Below, in pieces: positions 55,116-61,907 of a DNA stretch of 64,000 nt (positions are counted from its first letter, which is position 1; each line of letters begins with the position of its first letter). This stretch comes from an uncultured Bacteroidales bacterium (lineage in GTDB: Bacteria; Bacteroidota; Bacteroidia; Bacteroidales; P3). A program made the position numbers and the translations under genes. The DNA lies in assembly GCA_900315935.1 (NCBI GenBank), contig ONBB01000007.1, positions 1 through 64,000 of the forward strand, written 5' to 3'. The notes beneath the pieces are model-generated. The model was not told the DNA's origin. It was given only the letters and a program-made list of their open reading frames with translations, and made no database searches.

Positions 55116-56535
55116 ACTTGCCTGACGTGTTGTTGAGGCGGTAGATGTAGATGCCGGCGGGCAGGTTGACGACGTCGATGGTGGCCTCGCCGTTGCCGGC
55201 GGGCACGTTGACCTTGGTTACCATGCGGCCGTCGATGCCATAGATGCAGAGGTCGGCGGCGGCATCGAGGCTGTAGGGGATGGTAACGCTGACGGCGGCG
55301 GGGTTGGGATAGGCGGGCGAGAGGGTGGTGTTGTCAACCTCGCGGATGCCAACTAGAAAGCGGTTCGAGTCGTCGGGGGGGGTCAGGCCGAGAAGGATGC
55401 TCTGATTCACATTGAAGTTGTAGCCTTGGGCGCGCATACTGTTGCTAACCAGGTTGTAGTAACCGTTGCCGTAGCGGGTGCCGCCCCAGCCCCAGTTCAT
55501 GAAGTACATGTCCTGGTTTTCAACGCGGTATCCAGCGCAGAGCCAAGCGTGGCCGGCAGCATCGGAACCACCGTCCACGGACGAGGCTCCGGTCATGTAG
55601 ATGGGGTTTTTCTTGAGCAGTTCCTGACGGATGGTACTGACGAACTGTTCTCCACCCGCGCTGGCACGGTCGTAGTAGTCGCTCTCATTGTATTTGAAGA
55701 TGTTCTTCATGGCGGTTTTGGCCTCGTAGTTGTTCGATCCGCTGCCGTCGGGATGGTATTTCATTTTGACACCTACACCCATGGCATAGCAGAGTTTGGC
55801 CACCTCGCGGATTTGTTCGTCGGAGGCACCGTCCAGGCCGTTGGGCATGAGGTCGTAGTTGAACGAGATGGTGTCGTAGCGCAGGCGGATGTTGACGCCG
55901 TTGCACATGTAGGTGCGGCTGCCTTTGGGCTGGATGGGGTAGCGGTAGTAGTGGCACATCTGCGCGAGGGCGGTTGCGACGCAGCCGGTAACGGAGGTGC
56001 GGCCGTCGACCACGGGGCAGTAGAGGTTGTACGTGGGGGTGCGAGTGTCGCCCTGGTCCCAGTACTCGTCCATGAGGATTATTGACTGGTCCTTGGCCTG
56101 CGGCTTGCCGCTGGTCATGAGGTTCCATTCGGGGCTGTCGGGCAGGTCCTGCTCGATGTCAAGCTTCTGGATGTTGCTTACCTCGCGGGCGTAGCTCTCA
56201 AGGAACCACATCATGTTGGCGGGCAGGTTGTCGGCATCGAGGGTGCCGGTGGGCGAATAGGCCATGACGGGGTCGATAACGCTGGAGGCGGCGAGGATAA
56301 TCCAGCCGTCCTTGCTGGCGTTGAAGAAGTAGGCTGCGGGAATGCCGAGGTCGGCATTGTCGATTTTGCGGACGAGAATCATGTCGTTCGCCGTGAGGTT
56401 TTCATGGTTGGAATTGTTCCTCAGGTAGTAGGCGGCCGCTGCTTTTGCCTGGTCGGCGGTGAGGTTGTCGGCCTTGGCGCTGCCGGGCATGAGTGCTGCG
56501 GCAGCCACTAGGAATGAGATGATTACTTTTTTCAT
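55102..56535 (-). CDS. C10 family (streptopain-like) cysteine peptidase with T9SS sorting domain
   Basis: 477 residues. Signal peptide, then a propeptide of about 150 residues (KAAAAYYLRNNSNHENLTAN, WIILAASSVIDPVMAYSPTG). The catalytic domain has TGCVATALAQMCHYYRYP with Cys185 and DAAGHAWLCAGYRV with His329. From about residue 400, after the peptidase domain, comes a type A Por-secretion sorting domain (LSPAYPNPAAVSVTIPYSLD ... PAGIYIYRLNNTSGKFIVK). The zymogen is exported and probably surface-attached, as for interpain of oral Prevotella. Promoter at 56576-56583. Confidence 0.95.
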   Translation of the reverse strand: MKKVIISFLVAAAALMPGSAKADNLTADQAKAAAAYYLRNNSNHENLTANDMILVRKIDNADLGIPAAYFFNASKDGWIILAASSVIDPVMAYSPTGTLDADNLPANMMWFLESYAREVSNIQKLDIEQDLPDSPEWNLMTSGKPQAKDQSIILMDEYWDQGDTRTPTYNLYCPVVDGRTSVTGCVATALAQMCHYYRYPIQPKGSRTYMCNGVNIRLRYDTISFNYDLMPNGLDGASDEQIREVAKLCYAMGVGVKMKYHPDGSGSNNYEAKTAMKNIFKYNESDYYDRASAGGEQFVSTIRQELLKKNPIYMTGASSVDGGSDAAGHAWLCAGYRVENQDMYFMNWGWGGTRYGNGYYNLVSNSMRAQGYNFNVNQSILLGLTPPDDSNRFLVGIREVDNTTLSPAYPNPAAVSVTIPYSLDAAADLCIYGIDGRMVTKVNVPAGNGEATIDVVNLPAGIYIYRLNNTSGKFIVK

Positions 56536-56575
56536 TATGTTTGTTATTACTATTTATTCGTTTTTTTTGGCGGTG

Positions 56576-56583
56576 CAAAATTA
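56576..56583 (-). promoter_or_regulatory. -7 promoter element for the C10 peptidase
   Basis: TAATTTTG on the minus strand followed by CA, 40 bp before the start codon. Confidence 0.65.
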
Positions 56584-56818
56584 CAACTTTTCCGCGATGT
56601 GGCCAAAAAAAAGTTTGCACCGCTGTAATTTGGTATCCGAAAGCACCCGTTTCTTGCTCCGGCGGGGTGGAAAAAAGTGCTGTCGTTTTTCTGCAAAAAG
56701 TCCAAAAACGGCCCTAAATGGCCAATCTGCAACATGCAGTGAAACAGTGTTTTGGGGGTATCCTCTTCTTCCCCTCTTCTTCCTCTCTTCGGGAAGGGCA
56801 GGGGAGGGGGTGAAAGAA

Positions 56819-56848
56819 GAGCGCCGTCCCCGGCTGGGGGCGGCGCTC
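56819..56848 (-). terminator. Hairpin after rplI
   Basis: GAGCGCCG / CGGCGCTC with inner TCCCC / GGGGG pairing; on the minus strand it is followed by TTCTTTC. Confidence 0.7.
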
Positions 56849-56870
56849 ACGGTGTGGGTCAGGGCGGAAT

Positions 56871-57314
56871 TTATTCGGCCACGACTTCGATGTTGAGCTC
56901 GGCCTTGATGTCTTTGTAGACGTTGACCTTGGCGGCGTAGGTGCCGACGGTCTTGATGGCCTCGACGACGATGTTCTTGCGGTCCACATCGTAGTTGTGC
57001 TGCTCCTTCAGAGCCTCGGCAACCATGATGTTGTTGATGCCGCCGAAGAGCTGGCCGTTTTCGCCGACCTTGGCGATGATTTTGACGGTCTTGCCGTTGA
57101 GGGCGGCCTGCTGGGTCTCGGCGTTCTTGCGGAGGGCTTCCTCCTTGTGGGCGCGCTGGCGCAGGTTCTCGGCGTGGATCTTCTTGTTGACGGCGGTGGC
57201 GATGATGGCCATGCCCTGGGGAAGAAGGTAGTTGTTGGCGTAGCCGTTCTTCACGTTGACGATTTCGTCCTTGTAGCCGAGGTTGGCCACATCTTGCTTG
57301 AGTATGATTTCCAT
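56871..57314 (-). CDS. rplI: 50S ribosomal protein L9
   Basis: 147 residues. MEIILKQDVANLGYKDEIVN and the GYANNYLLPQGMAIIAT segment are the L9 signature; a long helix with HAENLRQRAHKEEALRK connects to the C-terminal domain. Third gene of the rpsF-rpsR-rplI operon, 19 bp after rpsR. Confidence 0.97.
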   Translation of the reverse strand: MEIILKQDVANLGYKDEIVNVKNGYANNYLLPQGMAIIATAVNKKIHAENLRQRAHKEEALRKNAETQQAALNGKTVKIIAKVGENGQLFGGINNIMVAEALKEQHNYDVDRKNIVVEAIKTVGTYAAKVNVYKDIKAELNIEVVAE

Positions 57315-57333
57315 CTGTTCTTCCTCCTAATGT

Positions 57334-57600
57334 TTATTTGAGACAATCGGCGACGTAGGGCATCAGGGCGATATGGCGGGCGCGCTTGATGGCCTGGGAG
57401 ACTTTCTTCTGGTACTTGTTCGAGGTGCCGGTGATGCGGCGGGGCAGGATTTTGCCCTGCTCGTTGACGAACTTCAGCAGGAAGTCGGCGTCTTTATAGT
57501 CGATATACTTGATGCCGAGCTTTTTGAAGCGGCAGTATTTCTTACGCTGGGTTTCCACAGCGATGGGGGTCAGGTATTTGATTTCGCTTTCGTTAGCCAT
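57334..57600 (-). CDS. rpsR: 30S ribosomal protein S18
   Basis: 88 residues, with the S18 core [20 protein letters not shown] and [20 protein letters not shown]. Its start codon is directly preceded by an AGTAGTAA tandem array where a ribosome-binding site would lie. Confidence 0.96.
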   Translation of the reverse strand: MANESEIKYLTPIAVETQRKKYCRFKKLGIKYIDYKDADFLLKFVNEQGKILPRRITGTSNKYQKKVSQAIKRARHIALMPYVADCLK

Positions 57601-57630
57601 ACTACTTTACTACTTTACTACTTTACTACT
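57601..57630. repeat. 8-bp short tandem repeat array between rpsF and rpsR
   Basis: On the minus strand about four AAGTAGTA units run right up to the rpsR ATG. Confidence 0.85.
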
Positions 57631-57639
57631 TAATTTAAT

Positions 57640-58005
57640 TTACGCTTCGGCGGGAGCTTCGGCGGCGGGAGCCTCTTTCTTGGCGTTACGCTTCTTCTCG
57701 TTGTAGGCCACGGCGTGCTTGTCGAGGCTGACGGTGAGGAAGCGGAGCAGACGCTCGTCGCGCTTGTAGGCAATCTCGAGGTCGTTGATGACGCTACCCT
57801 CGGCCTTGAACTCAATCAGATAGTAGAAGCCGGTGGTCTTCTTGCGGATAGGATAGGCGAGCTTGCGCATGCCCCAGTTGTTCTCGTACACGATTTCGGC
57901 ACCTTTGGAGGTGAGCAGGTCGGTGTACTTCTTGACCGTTTCCTTCATCTGTTCTTCAGACAAAACGGGAGTGGCAATGAAAACGGTTTCGTACTGTTTT
58001 ACCAT
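57640..58005 (-). CDS. rpsF: 30S ribosomal protein S6
   Basis: 121 residues. [39 protein letters not shown] and the [10 protein letters not shown] strand are typical; the C-terminal tail is Ala/Glu-rich ([12 protein letters not shown]). First gene of the rpsF-rpsR-rplI operon. S6 pairs with S18 on the 30S platform. No clear -7 element is seen between it and the tRNA cluster upstream. Confidence 0.96.
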   Translation of the reverse strand: MVKQYETVFIATPVLSEEQMKETVKKYTDLLTSKGAEIVYENNWGMRKLAYPIRKKTTGFYYLIEFKAEGSVINDLEIAYKRDERLLRFLTVSLDKHAVAYNEKKRNAKKEAPAAEAPAEA

Positions 58006-58050
58006 TTTGTTTGTTGTTTGTGTTGTTATTTGTTAATATGTATTATTCAT

Positions 58051-58084
58051 AAAAAGAAAAAGACAGGCGCATGTCCTGTCTTTT
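58051..58084 (-). terminator. Terminator of the tRNA cluster
   Basis: AGACAGG / CCTGTCT (58061-58067 and 58075-58081) followed on the minus strand by TTTTTCTTTTT. Confidence 0.88.
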
Positions 58085-58098
58085 CGTGTTTTTGTTTG

Positions 58099-58171
<73 letters not shown>

Positions 58172-58193
58172 TTGCGGTGGAACGGCGGTTGTG

Positions 58194-58267
58194 TCGGGGT
58201 GAGAAGACTCGAACTTCCGGCCTCCACGTCCCGAACGTGGCGCGCTAGCCAACTGCGCTACACCCCG
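58194..58267 (-). tRNA. tRNA-Pro (CGG)
   Basis: Acceptor CGGGGTG / CACCCCG, anticodon loop TTCGGGA with anticodon CGG, T-arm GGAAGTTCGAGTCTTC. Confidence 0.93.
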
Positions 58268-58275
58268 CGATGTTG

Positions 58276-58348
58276 TGTCCTGGCAGGGACTCGAACCCTG
58301 GACCCATTGATTAAGAGTCAATTGCTCTACCAACTGAGCTACCAAGAC
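58276..58348 (-). tRNA. tRNA-Lys (CTT)
   Basis: Acceptor GTCTTGG / CCAGGAC, anticodon loop CTCTTAA with anticodon CTT, T-arm CAGGGTTCGAGTCCCTG. Confidence 0.93.
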
Positions 58349-58470
58349 AATTACTCTCGCATCTGTGTTTCAGCAACGTGCATCGGCCGCGACCCGTGTG
58401 GGCGTTGGCGTTGTTTTTTGGACATGGGCTTTGCCGCTGCTGCAGCATTTCAAATCACTCTTTTTTTTGG

Positions 58471-58543
<73 letters not shown>

Positions 58544-58551
58544 ATGTTTGG

Positions 58552-58634
58552 TACTCCGGGTGGGACTTGAACCCACACGCCCTTGCGGGCAAGGGATTTT
58601 AAGTCCCTCGTGTCTACCATTCCACCACCAGAGC
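58552..58634 (-). tRNA. tRNA-Leu (TAA)
   Basis: 83 nt with a variable arm (TTGCCCGCAAGG). Anticodon loop CTTAAAA with anticodon TAA; T-arm GTGGGTTCAAGTCCCAC. Confidence 0.92.
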
Positions 58635-58662
58635 CTTTCTCTCTGATTTAGGAGACCAGTGG

Positions 58663-58735
<73 letters not shown>

Positions 58736-58785
58736 ATCGCTTGCGTTCACTATTTCAAGCTACTCTTTTGCCGTGAAAGCGGGTG

Positions 58786-58793
58786 CAAAAGTA
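58786..58793 (-). promoter_or_regulatory. -7 promoter element of the tRNA cluster
   Basis: TACTTTTG on the minus strand followed by CA, upstream of tRNA-Gly copy 1. Confidence 0.65.
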
Positions 58794-58823
58794 CGAACAT
58801 TTTTAAAACTGACAAAATATTTT

Positions 58824-61454
58824 TCACTTTTTGGACACAATTTTTTTAATTTCGTTCAGTTTTAGCAGTGCTTCGATGGGTGTAAGTGTGTCTATATCAA
58901 TGTCTAATATCTTGTCTTTGATTTCGAGCAATGTGGGGTCGTCCAGCTGGATAAAACTGAGCTGCATGCCCTGCAAATCGGCTCCCGAGGGTGCCTTTTT
59001 TGTATTTTTTGCCCCTGTGTCGGTGGCTGTAATCTTGGCGTTTTTCTCTTCGAGCATGCTGAGCATGGCATCGGCGCGGTTGAGCACCTGGGGCGGCATG
59101 CCGGCCAGGCGTGCCACATGGATGCCGAAGCTGTGTTCGCTGCCGCCGGGCACCAGCTTGCGCAGGAAGATGACGCGTCCGTCTATCTCCTTGACGCTCA
59201 CGTGGTAGTTGCGTATGCGCTCGAACTGCTGTTCCATCTCGATGAGTTCGTGGTAGTGGGTGGCGAACATCACCTTGGGGCGGGCTTTTTTGTTGCTGTG
59301 GAGGTACTCGGTGATGGCCCAGGCGATGGAGATGCCGTCGTAGGTGGAGGTGCCGCGCCCTATCTCGTCCAACAGCACCAGCGAGCGGTCGCTGACGTTG
59401 TTGAGGATGGAGGCCGTCTCGTTCATCTCCACCATGAAGGTGCTTTCGCCGCTACTTATATTATCGCTCGCGCCCACGCGCGTGAAGACTTTGTCGACAA
59501 TGCCGATGGAGGCGCGCTTGGCTGGGCAGTAGGAGCCCATCTGCGCCATGAGCACGATGAGGGCGGTCTGGCGCAGCAGGGCCGACTTACCGCTCATGTT
59601 GGGGCCTGTGATAATCATGATCTGGCAGCCGTCGCGGTCGAGGAGCACATCGTTGCTGACGTACTGCTCGCCGGGTGCCATCTGGGTTTCGATGACGGGG
59701 TGTCGGCCTTCCTGGATGGCGATGGTGCTGCTCTCGTTGAGTTCGGGGCGGCAGTAGTTGCCCACCAGCGCCACCTCGGCGAAGCTCTGCAGGCAGTCGA
59801 CATGGGCCACCACCTGCGCATCGTACTGTATGGGTTGCACCAGCTCGGCCACCGCGGAGGTCAGCTGGGCGAAGAGCTGCGCCTCGAGGGCCAGGATGCG
59901 CTCCTCGGCACCGAGGATTTTGTCCTCGTATTCTTTTAGTTCGGGCGTGATGTAGCGCTCGGCATTGGTCAGCGTCTGGCGGCGGGTCCAGTGGTGGGGC
60001 ACCTTGTAGCGGTGCACGTTGGAGACTTCGAAGTAGTAGCCGAAGACGTTGTTGAAGCCAATCTTGAGCGAGGGGATGCCGGTGGCGTCGCTCTCGCGCT
60101 GCTGCAGCGAGGCGAGGTAGTCCTTGCCGGAGGTGGACATCGAGCGCAGCTCGTCCAGTTCGGCGTTGACGCCAGATGCGATGACGCCCCCTTTCTCCAC
60201 CTTGGCGGGCGGGTCGTCCCGCAATTCGCGACCGATGCGCTCGGCCAGCGAGGTGCAGGGATTGAGCCGCTCGGCCAGCGAGGCCAGGGCGCCGGACTGC
60301 GGGGCGCAGAGGCGCTTCACCTCGGCCACAGCGTCGAGCGAGCGCTTCAGCTGCAGCACCTCGCGGGGATTGATGCGCGACACGGCGGCCTTGGTTATCA
60401 GGCGCTCCAGGTCGCCGATGAGCTTCACCTGCTGTTGCAGCGCCTGCCGCAGGTCGGCATTGCGCAGCAGAGCGTCGACCACGCCGAGGCGCTCCTCGAT
60501 GGCGGCGACCTCCTTCAGCGGCATCAGCATCCAGCGGCGCAGCAGGCGCGAGCCCATGGGGGTGAGTGTCTGGTCGATGACGTCGAGCAGTGTCCGCGCC
60601 CCGTCGTTGGGCGAGGCCACGAGCTCCAGGTTGCGGATGGTGAATTTGTCGAGCCACACGTAGCGGTCGCGCTCCACGCGGGTGAGGCTGCAAATGTTGG
60701 TGTTCTGTGTGTGTTGTGTGTCCTGCAGGTAGTGCAGCACCGCGCCGGCGGCGATGATGCCCATGTCGAGGTCGTCCACGCCGAACCCTTTGAGCGAGGT
60801 GGTGCCGAACTGCTTGAGGAGCAGCTCCTGCGCGAAGTCGGGCTGGAAGACCCAGTCGTCGAAGGTGTTGGTGTAGTACTTCTCGGCGAAGTGGTCGTGG
60901 AACCAGTGCAGCCGCTTGCGCTGCAGGATGATTTCCGACGGGCGGAAGTTGGCCAGCAGCTTGTCGATATAGGCCAGGTCGCCCTGCGCGGCGTAGAACT
61001 CGCCGGTGGAGACGTCGAGGAAGCTGATACCATGCACCTTGTCGGTGAGGTGCAGGCCGCAGAGGAAGTTGTTCTCCTTGACCTCGAGCACCATGTCGTT
61101 GTAGGCCACGCCGGGGGTAACGAGCTCGGTGATGCCGCGCTTGACCAGTCCCTTGGCGGTCTTGGGATCCTCCAGCTGCTCGCAGATGGCCACGCGCAGG
61201 CCGGCCCGCACCAGGCGCGGCAGGTACTGCTCCAGCGCGTGGTAGGGCACTCCGGCCAGCTCGGTGTATTCGCCGCCGCCGGCCATCTTGCGCGTCAGGG
61301 TGATGCCGAGGATGCCGGCGGTCTTGCGGGCATCGTCGCCGAAGGTCTCATAGAAGTCGCCCACGCGGAACAGCAGCAGGGCGTCGGGGAACTTCTTCTT
61401 CAACTCGGCATACTGCCGCATCAGGGGCGATTCGGAGTCGCTCTTTTTTGCCAT
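58824..61454 (-). CDS. mutS: DNA mismatch repair protein MutS
   Basis: 876 residues. The N-terminal mismatch-binding domain has the GDFYETFGDDA motif (Phe-x-Glu wedge near residue 31-33), followed by connector, lever and clamp domains. The ATPase has Walker A TGPNMSGKSALLRQ (about 625), the NISSGESTFMVEM signature and Walker B LVLLDEIGRGTS. The C-terminal dimer helix region is short and Lys-rich. MutL is not adjacent. Confidence 0.97.
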   Translation of the reverse strand: MAKKSDSESPLMRQYAELKKKFPDALLLFRVGDFYETFGDDARKTAGILGITLTRKMAGGGEYTELAGVPYHALEQYLPRLVRAGLRVAICEQLEDPKTAKGLVKRGITELVTPGVAYNDMVLEVKENNFLCGLHLTDKVHGISFLDVSTGEFYAAQGDLAYIDKLLANFRPSEIILQRKRLHWFHDHFAEKYYTNTFDDWVFQPDFAQELLLKQFGTTSLKGFGVDDLDMGIIAAGAVLHYLQDTQHTQNTNICSLTRVERDRYVWLDKFTIRNLELVASPNDGARTLLDVIDQTLTPMGSRLLRRWMLMPLKEVAAIEERLGVVDALLRNADLRQALQQQVKLIGDLERLITKAAVSRINPREVLQLKRSLDAVAEVKRLCAPQSGALASLAERLNPCTSLAERIGRELRDDPPAKVEKGGVIASGVNAELDELRSMSTSGKDYLASLQQRESDATGIPSLKIGFNNVFGYYFEVSNVHRYKVPHHWTRRQTLTNAERYITPELKEYEDKILGAEERILALEAQLFAQLTSAVAELVQPIQYDAQVVAHVDCLQSFAEVALVGNYCRPELNESSTIAIQEGRHPVIETQMAPGEQYVSNDVLLDRDGCQIMIITGPNMSGKSALLRQTALIVLMAQMGSYCPAKRASIGIVDKVFTRVGASDNISSGESTFMVEMNETASILNNVSDRSLVLLDEIGRGTSTYDGISIAWAITEYLHSNKKARPKVMFATHYHELIEMEQQFERIRNYHVSVKEIDGRVIFLRKLVPGGSEHSFGIHVARLAGMPPQVLNRADAMLSMLEEKNAKITATDTGAKNTKKAPSGADLQGMQLSFIQLDDPTLLEIKDKILDIDIDTLTPIEALLKLNEIKKIVSKK

Positions 61455-61516
61455 CGGGGTCTATTATATATGGTATCAGTATATTATACGGCTGCGCAAC
61501 ACGCGTTGCGCGACTG

Positions 61517-61524
61517 CAAAAATA
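61517..61524 (-). promoter_or_regulatory. -7 promoter element for mutS
   Basis: TATTTTTG on the minus strand followed by CA, 63 bp before the start codon. Confidence 0.6.
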
Positions 61525-61566
61525 CGAACAAAAAGCGGCATGGCGGGAAAAAGTTTTTAACAATCG

Positions 61567-61652
61567 GAGGGTGGCCACCCGGTAGGGGAATGGTAGGGGA
61601 ACGGTAGGGGAATAGAAAGGCTCTGGACGGATATGGAAGCTTATGGTGCTAT
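61567..61652 (-). repeat. Dispersed intergenic repeat, copy 4 (reverse orientation)
   Basis: Read on the minus strand it begins ACCATAAGCTTCCATATCC, continues with TTCCCCTACC units and ends CCGGGTGG, matching copy 3 nearly end to end. Confidence 0.8.
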
Positions 61653-61687
61653 AAACGAAAAGAGGCACCGAAACCGGCGCCTCTTCG

Positions 61688-61758
61688 TTGTCCTACCTGG
61701 ATTCGAACCAAGACAAGCTGATCCAGAGTCAGATGTGCTACCGTTACACCATAGGACA
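61688..61758 (-). tRNA. tRNA-Gln (CTG)
   Basis: Acceptor TGTCCTA / TAGGACA, anticodon loop CTCTGGA with anticodon CTG, T-arm TTGGTTCGAATCCAG. It has its own promoter. Confidence 0.93.
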
Positions 61759-61776
61759 ATCGGTCGAAAACGGGTG

Positions 61777-61784
61777 CAAAAGTA
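61777..61784 (-). promoter_or_regulatory. -7 promoter element for tRNA-Gln
   Basis: TACTTTTG on the minus strand, 18 bp before the tRNA 5' end. Confidence 0.65.
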
Positions 61785-61907
61785 CAAACTTTTTTGCAAC
61801 TGGCAAAACTTTTTTTTGAAGGAACGAGAAAAGCAGAAGGTGGAAAGTTGTAAAACAGTCATTTAGGCATTCAAAAAACTTTCCACTGTCCACTTTCCGA
61901 GTTCCAC

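Larger units (their letters stand above)
56536..56870. other. Intergenic region between C10 peptidase and rplI
   Basis: No gene is seen in these 335 bp. It contains the C10 promoter, a stretch of no evident function (about 56600-56750), a pyrimidine-rich repeat copy (about 56763-56793), and a terminator hairpin for rplI. Confidence 0.7.

Noticed and set aside
60690-60725. GT-rich stretch inside mutS as a repeat insertion
   Set aside because: The encoded residues (TQHTQ region) match the length and character of other Bacteroidota MutS proteins, so no insertion is indicated.
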